Below, one piece after another: positions 32,884 to 40,697 of a DNA stretch of 64,000 nucleotides. The notes under the pieces are model-generated. The model made no database searches, had not been told where the DNA came from, and saw only the letters and a program-made list of their open reading frames with translations. The number at the start of each line of letters is the position of its first letter. Position 1 is the first letter of the stretch. The stretch lies in the NCBI RefSeq assembly GCF_047462415.1, contig NZ_JANSJE010000007.1:68753-132752 (forward strand), given 5' to 3'. A program made the translations under genes and the position numbers. The DNA is from Thermostichus sp047462415 (GTDB taxonomy: Bacteria > Cyanobacteriota > Cyanobacteriia > Thermostichales > Thermostichaceae).

Positions 32884-34338
32884 TCACCGCGAGGCCAGGG
32901 CAGCTTCGTAAACCCGTCGATTGGCCGCGAGGGATTTCTCCAGATCCACCACAGGACGAGGGTAGTCCACTCCCAAGCGAACCCCAAATTGCTTTTGCTC
33001 GGCAGCGGTGAGGCGATAGGGCTCGTGGATTTTGTCCCCTGGGATCCCGGCCAATTCCGGCAACCAGTGGCGCAGATAGTCTCCCTTGGGGTCGTACTCG
33101 CGAGATTGCTTGGGGATGTGGAAGTAGCGGAAGCCGCGGGCATCATTCCCTACACCGGCAGCGTAGTTCCAGTTGCCGTAGTTGCTGGCCACGTCGTAGT
33201 CGATCAACAGCGACTCAAACCACTCAGCGCCCATGCGCCAGTCGATGCCCAGATTCTTGGTCAGAAAGCTGGCCACATTCTGCCGTCCCCGGTTGGACAT
33301 AAAGCCGGTAGCCGCCAGCTCCCGCATGTTGGCATCCACCAAGGGGTAGCCCGTCTCGCCCCGGCACCACGCCTGAAAGCGGGGCCAATCCTGCTGCCAA
33401 GGGATGGGGATCCCCTGGATCCCAGAAGGACGGAACAGTTTAGCGCCGTGCTTGGCCAAGACAAACCGAAAATAATCTCGCCACAGCAGCTCGAAGACCA
33501 GCCAGTCGGTGGACTCATTGCGCACCCGCTCCTGTTCATAACGCTTGACTTCGGCATAGACGATGCGAGGCGAGATACAGCCCAAGGCCAACCAAGCAGA
33601 CAGCCGCGAGCTGTCGTTGGGATCCAACATGCCGTTGCGGGTTTCCTTGTAGATGCGCAGCCGATCCAGATCCCAAAAGTAGGTTTGCAGGCGGGCCTGG
33701 GCAGCGGTGCTCCCACCGGTGTAGGTGAAGCGGGCGCGGCGATCCGGCGGGGGCAAACTCAGCCCTAGCTCGGCCAGAGTAGGCAACGGGCCGGGATCCA
33801 ACCCCGACGGCAGGGGGGGAAGAGAAGGAATGGGCAGGGGATCCCGGATGGGGGTGCTCCCCTCGACTTGCTTGCGAAAACGGGTGAACAGCTCCGGCAG
33901 TTGGGAAAGACCAAAGGGGAGATCCTCAGGGTGATAGAGGGTGTGGCCCCACTCCAGGTGCAACCGGATCCCCAGCAAAGCCTTCTCAACAGCAGCCGTC
34001 ACCTCTGTCTCCTCGGTGCCCACCTCCTCATGGGCATAGACCGCCTTCACCCCCCACTCCCGTGCCAAGCTGGGGATCACCTGCTCCGGCTGGCCCCGGC
34101 GGATCACCAAATCCGAGCCGCGCGCCCGCAACTGCTGCCGCAGATCCGCCAAACTCTCCAGCAAAAACTGAGCGCGGAAAGGGCCGGTTCTGGGGCGGAG
34201 TACCAAGGAAGCCTGACCGAACTGGCGGGGATCCAAACAATACAAGGGAATCAGGGGAGATCCCTGTTGGCAAGCCCGCGTCAGCGGCTGGTGATCCAGC
34301 AGGCGCAAGTCGGTGCGAAACCAGAGCAGGACGGTCAT
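32884..34338 (-). CDS. Cryptochrome DASH / photolyase-family flavoprotein
   Basis: 484 residues. N-terminal alpha/beta antenna domain (TVLLWFRTDLRLLDHQPLTR) and C-terminal FAD domain. The block NRGRQNVASFLTKNLGIDWR, MGAEWFESLLIDYDVASNYG and IPKQSREYDPKGDYLRHWLP matches cryptochrome-DASH (as in Synechocystis sll1629) better than class I CPD photolyases. DASH proteins repair cyclobutane dimers in single-stranded DNA and may signal blue light. It starts 12 bp after the HU gene, forming one operon. Confidence 0.88.
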   Translation of the reverse strand: MTVLLWFRTDLRLLDHQPLTRACQQGSPLIPLYCLDPRQFGQASLVLRPRTGPFRAQFLLESLADLRQQLRARGSDLVIRRGQPEQVIPSLAREWGVKAVYAHEEVGTEETEVTAAVEKALLGIRLHLEWGHTLYHPEDLPFGLSQLPELFTRFRKQVEGSTPIRDPLPIPSLPPLPSGLDPGPLPTLAELGLSLPPPDRRARFTYTGGSTAAQARLQTYFWDLDRLRIYKETRNGMLDPNDSSRLSAWLALGCISPRIVYAEVKRYEQERVRNESTDWLVFELLWRDYFRFVLAKHGAKLFRPSGIQGIPIPWQQDWPRFQAWCRGETGYPLVDANMRELAATGFMSNRGRQNVASFLTKNLGIDWRMGAEWFESLLIDYDVASNYGNWNYAAGVGNDARGFRYFHIPKQSREYDPKGDYLRHWLPELAGIPGDKIHEPYRLTAAEQKQFGVRLGVDYPRPVVDLEKSLAANRRVYEAALASR

Positions 34339-34350
34339 TCTGCAGCTACC

Positions 34351-34668
34351 CTAGACGGATCCCGCAGACTCAGACTTAGGCGCCCGTCCCAGCTCAGGGC
34401 TGGGAACAAAATGGGGCACATTGGCAGCCGGGATGTAAATGGGAGCCTTGGTGCGCGGGTGGTAGGTTTGCCGGGCAGGACGATGGCGCAGCGAGAACGT
34501 GCCGAAGCGAGACAGCCGCACCGAACCGCCCTGGGCCAGGCATTGACTGATGCTATCCAGCATAGCCTCCAGAGCAGCAGCAGCCAGCTCCACCGTCAGG
34601 CCATCCACCTGGGCGGCCATCTGGCGGGCCAGCAAACGGCGATTCAAATGGGGAGGAGGAGCCACCAA
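34351..34668 (-). CDS. HU/IHF-family DNA-binding protein
   Basis: 105 residues. The body helices (LLARQMAAQVDGLTVELAAA) lead to the beta arm GSVRLSRFGTFSLRHRPARQ, and the DNA-contacting TYHPRTKAPIYIPAANVPHF with the intercalating proline region. It diverges from standard HU: the arm reads ARQTYHPRT instead of ARKGRNPQT, and a 15-residue Ser/Gly/Lys tail follows. It may be a second, specialised HU. Located between the DUF2862 gene (35 bp) and CryDASH (12 bp). Confidence 0.85.
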   Translation of the reverse strand: MVAPPPHLNRRLLARQMAAQVDGLTVELAAAALEAMLDSISQCLAQGGSVRLSRFGTFSLRHRPARQTYHPRTKAPIYIPAANVPHFVPSPELGRAPKSESAGSV

Positions 34669-34703
34669 CCGACCGTCCAGACAACAGCAACACAGACAGG
34701 GGC

Positions 34704-34901
34704 CTAGAGCGCTTCCAGCTCGCTCTCGAAAAACCAGTGTCGAGAGCGATCAGGAAACTCCAAAACGTAGCCGACACCGCTGCCATCGACCACCCGCCGG
34801 GCCAGCACCACAGCCTCTTTGCCCACCAGAGCGCTGACATTTTCTTGCCCGCGATCCCGGACACAGCGAACTTTAACCTTGTCCCCAACTTTGATTGCCA
34901 T
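34704..34901 (-). CDS. DUF2862 family protein
   Basis: 65 residues, small SH3-like beta protein. The family core is visible: MAIKVGDKVKVRCVRDRGQE, LVGKEAVVLARRVVDGSGVG, RHWFFESELEAL. DUF2862 occurs in cyanobacteria and plastids; function unknown. ATG 34901; the frame is open to 34979 but those residues are not family-like. Probably the first gene of the operon with HU and CryDASH. Confidence 0.78.
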   Translation of the reverse strand: MAIKVGDKVKVRCVRDRGQENVSALVGKEAVVLARRVVDGSGVGYVLEFPDRSRHWFFESELEAL

Positions 34902-35053
34902 AGCCGATTGGGCGTAACCGCGAAGAGACTCGTTACTCAAGATGGTACGGCAAAAGATCCCTTGCCGAGATCTGGTCACCCCTCTGCTGGGGTTGACACT
35001 GATGGGATTGCTAGAATGGGTGAAGAGCGCTGTGCCCCGGGAAGACTGCCTCC

Positions 35054-35497
35054 GTGATTGCCCTTTCCCTCAAACCCGCCCATTGCTCCTGGAGCGTTAT
35101 CAGCTTTCCCTCCACCCTTTACACCCAACCGGTTCTCGATCTGTTGATCTCAAAAGTTCCTCCCCCTTGGCGGGCAGAGGTGCGCCTGGGCTTACAGGAA
35201 GCGATCATCAATGCCGTCCGCCACGGTAATGGCCTCGATCCCAACAAGAAAGTGATCATCGAGTACGCCAGCTCAGAGCCGTTTTACCAATGGCTGGTGC
35301 GGGATCAAGGACCTGGCTTTCGTCCCCAATGCAAGCTCAGCCGCTGCCAGCGCGGCATCTTGGAAACCGAAGAATCGGGCCGGGGAATGTTTCTGCTCAC
35401 CCAAATCTTCGACTTTGTCGAGTGGAACGAAGCCGGCAACCAGGTCTATCTGGGCAAGTACATCCCCGCCAACTGCCGGGATCCCTGGATAGTCTGA
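35054..35497 (+). CDS. HATPase_c anti-sigma-type serine kinase (RsbW-like)
   Basis: 147 residues, GTG start. A single GHKL ATPase domain: N-box LGLQEAIINAVRHGNGLDPN, G1 box RDQGPGF, G2 box ESGRGMFLLTQIFDFVEW. Proteins of this size and motif set act as anti-sigma factors or switch kinases that phosphorylate anti-sigma-factor antagonists. No sigma factor or STAS partner is adjacent. It ends 3 bp from the convergent DUF3352 gene. Confidence 0.82.
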   Translation: MIALSLKPAHCSWSVISFPSTLYTQPVLDLLISKVPPPWRAEVRLGLQEAIINAVRHGNGLDPNKKVIIEYASSEPFYQWLVRDQGPGFRPQCKLSRCQRGILETEESGRGMFLLTQIFDFVEWNEAGNQVYLGKYIPANCRDPWIV

Positions 35498-35500
35498 CCC

Positions 35501-37180
35501 TCAATACCACTGCCAAACCAGCTTGCCCATTTGGGTGATCTGGCGGCCCCGCTCCGGGTAGGGAGCCTCAGAAACCGTCAGGGCTGTGGTGGCAAAGGCA
35601 AAGCGCGTGGACGACCAGCGGGATCCCTTAAGTAGCGTGCTTTCCAGCAGCAACCCCAGCGATCCATATCCATAGCCCAGATTGCGGTGGGGCAGAGGAG
35701 CCACCACCTTGCGCCAGGCGCGGTCGGCAGCTAAGGGGGGATCCGCGAGGGCCGCCTCCAAAGCCGCCAAGGAAGAGGCCAGGTAGGAATAGCCTTTGTG
35801 GTCGGCGTGATACACCTGCGCCAGCAACGGGATCCCTGGCGGCGTTTGGGGGAGAGCCTCTGACAGGGCTCCTTCTTCCCCGCTGACCTCCGGCGGCCCA
35901 CCGCCAGGGATCTCCGCTCCAGAGGCGGAGCGGCTGGGCTGCAAAGGCTTGGGTTGAGCCCAAGCGGTGGCGGTGCCGCGCTGCATCGGGAGAGAAACCA
36001 CCTGCCAGCCTTGGGCGCGCGCCCGCTCATCCAGGTCGGAACCCGGCTCGTCCGGCATCTTACCCACCCACAGCCAGGCCGGATCCCGGTCGCCGGGCAA
36101 AAGGGCAAAGGCAAACTCCCCCCGTTCCGGCAACAGACGTTGCCAGTCCAGCTTCACCTGAGATTGTAAGCGCTGCAGCCATTGGCCGGGATCCACCCGC
36201 CACCCCAGGGGGCTCAGAGGCCGGATCTGCCCCAAGCTCTGCCAAACCGAGGCCAGGTGAGCTCCAGAAACCAGCGCCAAGGTCTCGTCAGGCAGATGCT
36301 GAATGATCTCCGGACGAAAAGCTTCTGCCGCCGGCAAGGAGAACTCAGCAGGCGCACGCCAGAGGGCAGCACTTTCGGCCACCAAGCCCCGGAAGTTCAC
36401 CCCCAGTCCCAGCCCCACTGCCTGCAACGTCAGCCCGTCCGGAGCAACCGCTTCCGGGTTTTGCCAGAAGGCCCAACCCACATGCGCCTCCTGCAGCGGC
36501 TCGATCACCTGCTGAAACAGGGGCTGAGCCACCAGAGACAACTGCGGCAATTGCCAAGCATCGATGGCAGCGCGAATGGCCGCCGGCTGCTCCGCCAACA
36601 ACACGTACTGCTCGCCAAAAACAGCCGCCGAGAACCCCTCCAGGCCCGGAATCGGGCTGGACACCACCTGAATGCCCTTGTAAGTGTCCACCTGCACCGG
36701 TATCCCCGCCAAACTCTGCCGTTCCCACAACAGGTTCAGCTCAAATTGAGAGACTGCCCGATCCCGCGTCTCCAGGGCCACCAAAGTCCCCCCCTCCGGC
36801 AAGCTGGCCAAGAGCGTGCTTTTTCCCAGCCAGGGCCGCACCTCCCGCTCAAAATCCAGAGCTGCCCCGGCCAGTACAGATCCCAGCCAACCCGGGCCTT
36901 CGGCGGAGAAAAACTTTTGCCATTGCTGACGGGCGGCGCGTCGTTGGGGAGCAGGGGTTGCAGCTTGCCAAAACGCTTGCACCTCGTCGAGGGGAACGGC
37001 CAACAGCAGCAAAGCCTCGGTAGAACGGGGGGCCAAACCCACAATCGGCGGCAGTTCCGGGTGGGCCAGCAACAAAGCCACCGGGCTGCGGGTGAGCAGC
37101 CACACGACAACCCACACCAGCATGGCGGCCAGAAGGCCCAACCCGATCAAGATCCCCCGCAGGAGTTGCCGTTGTCCCAT
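35501..37180 (-). CDS. DUF3352 family exported protein
   Basis: 559 residues from ATG 37180. One N-terminal membrane anchor (LIGLGLLAAMLVWVVVWLLT) is followed by a large periplasmic domain: PRSTEALLLLAVPLDEVQAF, FSAVFGEQYVLLAEQPAAIR, repeated as in DUF3352. A Pro/Gly/Ser-rich insert lies near residue 400. Function is unknown; it may be an envelope or lipid-binding protein. A nine-residue longer start at 37207 is possible. Confidence 0.78.
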   Translation of the reverse strand: MGQRQLLRGILIGLGLLAAMLVWVVVWLLTRSPVALLLAHPELPPIVGLAPRSTEALLLLAVPLDEVQAFWQAATPAPQRRAARQQWQKFFSAEGPGWLGSVLAGAALDFEREVRPWLGKSTLLASLPEGGTLVALETRDRAVSQFELNLLWERQSLAGIPVQVDTYKGIQVVSSPIPGLEGFSAAVFGEQYVLLAEQPAAIRAAIDAWQLPQLSLVAQPLFQQVIEPLQEAHVGWAFWQNPEAVAPDGLTLQAVGLGLGVNFRGLVAESAALWRAPAEFSLPAAEAFRPEIIQHLPDETLALVSGAHLASVWQSLGQIRPLSPLGWRVDPGQWLQRLQSQVKLDWQRLLPERGEFAFALLPGDRDPAWLWVGKMPDEPGSDLDERARAQGWQVVSLPMQRGTATAWAQPKPLQPSRSASGAEIPGGGPPEVSGEEGALSEALPQTPPGIPLLAQVYHADHKGYSYLASSLAALEAALADPPLAADRAWRKVVAPLPHRNLGYGYGSLGLLLESTLLKGSRWSSTRFAFATTALTVSEAPYPERGRQITQMGKLVWQWY

Positions 37181-37264
37181 ATCCCCTCTCCAGCCTGACG
37201 GCAGCATTCCAGCACCGCCTAACCATCTTACCTGTGAGGGGAGAGTTGCTTGTCTCTCCTGGCC

Positions 37265-37833
37265 TCAGCCGGGATCTGACGAAGATGCTTCTGGCCGATT
37301 CTGCAACATCCAGGCCAAGTTATTGCCCGTCACCGCTCCATCTAGGGTGCTCCGGATCAGCAGCAAGGCCACTGCCGCCCAAACGTTTTCTGGCCAGTTC
37401 CCCAGCACCTGCTCTGCCAACTGGCCCAGCCCGAAGGCCGTGATCCACGTGGCCATCCACAGCCACGCCGTCACCTGAGCACAGGGCCAGCCATTGCGCC
37501 AAGCCCAAAATCGCTCCTGCCACCACCACCCCCAGCCAAGCATTGCCCATTTGTTGCGTCAGCCACAGCCCAGCCCAGAGCAGTTGCGCCCACCCAGGCC
37601 ACAGCCTGCTCCGTCGAGAGCAAAATCCGGGATCCCAGCGCCAGCCCCTGGCCGATCCCCACCCCCAGCCCGCGCGAAAAACCCAGCACCAGGCCCAAGA
37701 GCAGCAGCGGCGGACGGAAAAACTGACTCAACATCACCACGACCAAGGCAAAGAGCACCAGGCCGGCCCCCTGCCCCAACAACGTGGCCAATGTCCATTC
37801 CAGCCAAAACCTCTGCCAATGGGAACGCAGCAT
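37265..37833 (-). pseudogene. Membrane-protein gene broken by two frameshifts
   Basis: Three overlapping reading frames together encode one plausible polytopic membrane protein. Frame 1 runs from ATG 37833 (MLRSHWQRFWLEWTLATLLG...ALGWAVAD). It shifts near 37560 to frame 2 (MGNAWLGVVVAGAILGLAQW), then near 37480 to frame 3 (AQVTAWLWMATWITAFGLGQ...LIRSTLDGAVTG). The GAILGLAQWL and ALGWAV repeats are typical of a cyanobacterial Trp/Gly-rich membrane family. Two independent indels within 100 bp suggest a decayed gene, sequencing error or, less likely, programmed shifts. Confidence 0.65.
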
Positions 37834-37989
37834 GGTAGCTCTCCTCCAAGGTGGCCAAGATGCCCTCACGATAAGCGGCAGCCAACCGAAACAACCCTCA
37901 GTCTGCAACCCAACCGGTAATTGGCCAAGGCAAGCACCGCCCAATGGAGATACTCTAGAAGGTGTTCATGAGTGGGTAAAGTGCAAGCG

Positions 37990-39342
37990 ATGGCTCAGCC
38001 TGCCCTGCGCATCTTGATCGTGCGCCATGGTGAGAGCACCTTTAACCTGGAAAATCGCATTCAAGGCCGCTCCGATCTCTCTCGTCTGGCCCCCAGCGGA
38101 GCAGTACAGGCGCAGCGCGTCGCCGCAGCCCTGGCCGGGATCCCGTTGGATTACGCCTATTGCAGTCCCCTTTCTCGCGCCCTCGATACCGCTCGCATCA
38201 TCCTGAAAGAGCGAGAAGGGATCCCTCTGCAGATTACCGAGCAACTGCGAGAGATCGACCTGACGGCTTGGGAAGGGCTGACCTTTGCCGAGGTGAAGGA
38301 GAAATACCCCGAAGACTACCATCTGTGGCGGCACCATCCCGACAGCCTGGAGCTGCAGGGGCGCTTTCCGGTGCGGGATCTCTGGCAGCAGGCGCGGGAG
38401 TTTTGGCAAATGCTGGCCGAGCACTTGCAATCTGCTGCCCGAGCAGAGTCCGCCCCAAGCCAGACCCTCAATATCCTCGTTGTGGGCCACAGCGGCATCA
38501 ATCGCGCCTTGGTCAGCACCGCCATTGGCCTGGGGCCACACCACTATCACCGTCTGGGGCAGGATAACTGCGCCATCAGCGTGCTCAATTTCCCTGAGGG
38601 CCTGCAGGGGCCGCCGCAACTGGAATCTTTGAACATCACTGCTCACCTCGGCCCAGCTCTGCCCAAGCGCAAGCAGGGGATCCGCATCTTGCTGGTGCGG
38701 CATGGGGAAACCCAATGGAACCGGGAGCGCCGTTTTCAGGGGCAGCGGGACATTCCCCTCAATGCCACCGGGGAAGAACAGGCAGCCAAGGTGGCAGAAT
38801 TTTTGGCCACTCAACCCCTGCAACTGGCCTTCTCCAGCCCCCTGAAGCGCCCCTGGGCCACAGCCGACGCCATCTGCAGCAACCACAGCAACCTGATCTT
38901 GCGCCCCATGCCCGACTTGCAGGAGATCTGCCACGGCGACTGGGAGGGCAAGCTGCAGAGCGAAGTGGAAGCCGAATACCCCGGCGCGCTGGAGCGCTGG
39001 CAGCGGGATCCCGCCAGTGTGCAAATGCCCAACGGGGAAAACCTTGACCAGGTGTGGGCGCGGACTCGCTCGGCCTGGCAGGAGCTTTTGGCCATCACCG
39101 CCGCCCAATTTCCCCAAGGCACAGCGGTAGTTGTTGCCCACGACGCCATCAACAAGGCCATCATCTGTCAGTTGTTCGACCTTTCCCCACAAGCCTTTTG
39201 GATCTTCAAGCAGGGGAACGGTGCCATTACGGTGATCGACTACCCAGAAGGTAAAGAAGGCGCCCCGGTTTTAAAGGTGTTGAACCTCACCACCCACCTG
39301 TCCGGCCAGATCCTGGACTGCACCACCGCCGGAGCTTTGTGA
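37990..39342 (+). CDS. Double-domain histidine phosphatase (phosphoglycerate-mutase-like)
   Basis: 450 residues with two complete histidine-phosphatase domains. Domain 1 (about 1-215): ILIVRHGESTFNLENRIQGR, CSPLSRALDTARII, VVGHSGINRALV. Domain 2 (about 230-440): ILLVRHGETQWNRERRFQGQ, SSPLKRPWATADAI, VVAHDAINKAII. Each has the phospho-accepting RHG histidine and the second catalytic His. Substrate is unknown; related proteins act on sugar phosphates or phosphoserine, and plant 2-carboxyarabinitol-1-phosphatase has a similar double layout. The PyrC-like gene starts three bases after the stop. Confidence 0.88.
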   Translation: MAQPALRILIVRHGESTFNLENRIQGRSDLSRLAPSGAVQAQRVAAALAGIPLDYAYCSPLSRALDTARIILKEREGIPLQITEQLREIDLTAWEGLTFAEVKEKYPEDYHLWRHHPDSLELQGRFPVRDLWQQAREFWQMLAEHLQSAARAESAPSQTLNILVVGHSGINRALVSTAIGLGPHHYHRLGQDNCAISVLNFPEGLQGPPQLESLNITAHLGPALPKRKQGIRILLVRHGETQWNRERRFQGQRDIPLNATGEEQAAKVAEFLATQPLQLAFSSPLKRPWATADAICSNHSNLILRPMPDLQEICHGDWEGKLQSEVEAEYPGALERWQRDPASVQMPNGENLDQVWARTRSAWQELLAITAAQFPQGTAVVVAHDAINKAIICQLFDLSPQAFWIFKQGNGAITVIDYPEGKEGAPVLKVLNLTTHLSGQILDCTTAGAL

Positions 39343-39344
39343 AG

Positions 39345-40697
39345 ATGGGGCCCTCTCTGTTCCCCCCTGAGCTGCTGGGAAAAGACGTGCGCCTCCGAGC
39401 AGTGCGCCTGCTGGATCCCTTGCGCCAGCGGGAGGAAGTGACCGACGTGTGGTTGCAGGAAGGTCGCCTCCGGGCCAGCGAGCCGGCAGGGATCCCTGCC
39501 GAGATCCCCACCCTTGATGGCTCCGGTTGGGTTCTAGGGCCGGGTTTGCTGGATCTGTACGCCCACAGCGGCGAGATGGTTGGCAACGGTCTATCCCACA
39601 GCCGCGAGACCCTGGCCTCTTTGGCTACAGCGGCTTTGGCGGGAGGCTTCGCCCAGGTGGCGCTTCTGCCCGCCCCCCCGCCCGGAACCGGCTGGTTTCC
39701 GGTGCTGGATCGCCCAGAGCACCTGAACCGCTACCCCCGCCAACCTGGGGATCCCCGCTGGCTGCCCTTAGCTGCCCTGAGCGTGGGCGGCCAAGGAGAA
39801 ACCCCGACCCCATGGGGAGAACTGGCGCAAGCAGGAGCGGTTGGCTTTGCGGAGGTTCAGCCGCTGCGCTCCTTGGCGCTGCTGCGGCGGGCTCTAGAAT
39901 ATCTGCGGCTGGAGAACAAGCCCCTGCTGCTTTGGGCCTGGGATCCCAGCTTGGCCGGGCAAGGCAGCCTCTACGAAGGGATCTGGGCGCTGCGCCTGGG
40001 GCTGAAAGGGATCCCTGCCAGTGCCGAAACAGCCGCTCTGGCCCGCCTGTTGGAGGTGATCAGAACTGTTCCTTCCCCCCCGCCGGTGCACATCATGCGC
40101 CTGAGCCAAGCCCGCAGCCTGGAGATGATCCAGCAAGCCCAAGCCGAAGGATTGCCGCTGACCGCCAGCACCTCCTGGATGCACCTGATCTTGTCCGAAG
40201 AAGCCGTCCGGGAGCACCGCTACGATCCCCACCTGCGTCTTTTGCCCCCCCTTCCCAGCGCCGCCGACCGCGCGGCTCTCGTCGCCGGGATCCGCTCCGG
40301 CAGCCTGGGGATCGCCACAGATCACCACCCCTACACCTATGAAGAGAAAACCCTGCCCTTTGCCGATGCTCCGCCAGGGGCGATGGGCCTGGAGCTGGCT
40401 CTGCCGCTGCTGTGGCAGCATCTGGTGGCAACCGGATCCCTGACCCCCCTGCAACTGTGGTCGGCCCTTAGCTTGTACCCGGCCCGCTGCCTCAACTTAG
40501 ATCCGCCCACCCTCACCCCCCACAGCAACTGGGTGCTGTTTGATCCCGCCCACCCGTGGACGGTTTCTGCCGCCACCCTCCACTCCCGATCCCACGCCAC
40601 TCCCTGGCTAGAGAAGCCCCTGCGCGGCAAGGTGTTGTACACGCATATCGAGCACGCTTGCAGCCAACCCACCCCGGCATTAAAACTCCCCAGCTAA
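39345..40697 (+). CDS. Dihydroorotase-like amidohydrolase, probably non-catalytic (PyrC')
   Basis: 450 residues with the overall dihydroorotase outline, starting at ATG 39345 (or GTG 39339, overlapping the previous stop). The metal ligands are degraded: the D-x-H-x-H motif reads LLDLYAHSG, the His-x-Ser motif is VHIMRLSQ, the PHHL motif is TSWMHL, and no carbamylated-Lys motif is seen; only the terminal Asp motif ATDHHPYT stays. Non-catalytic homologues of this sort support aspartate transcarbamoylase assembly in other bacteria. The active enzyme would have to be encoded elsewhere. The 3' end overlaps ileS by 18 bp. Confidence 0.75.
   Translation: MGPSLFPPELLGKDVRLRAVRLLDPLRQREEVTDVWLQEGRLRASEPAGIPAEIPTLDGSGWVLGPGLLDLYAHSGEMVGNGLSHSRETLASLATAALAGGFAQVALLPAPPPGTGWFPVLDRPEHLNRYPRQPGDPRWLPLAALSVGGQGETPTPWGELAQAGAVGFAEVQPLRSLALLRRALEYLRLENKPLLLWAWDPSLAGQGSLYEGIWALRLGLKGIPASAETAALARLLEVIRTVPSPPPVHIMRLSQARSLEMIQQAQAEGLPLTASTSWMHLILSEEAVREHRYDPHLRLLPPLPSAADRAALVAGIRSGSLGIATDHHPYTYEEKTLPFADAPPGAMGLELALPLLWQHLVATGSLTPLQLWSALSLYPARCLNLDPPTLTPHSNWVLFDPAHPWTVSAATLHSRSHATPWLEKPLRGKVLYTHIEHACSQPTPALKLPS

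Noticed and set aside
32884..34338. Class I CPD photolyase (phr) label
   Set aside because: The C-terminal block IPKQSREYDPKGDYLRHWLP and the NRGRQNVASFL context fit cryptochrome DASH better.
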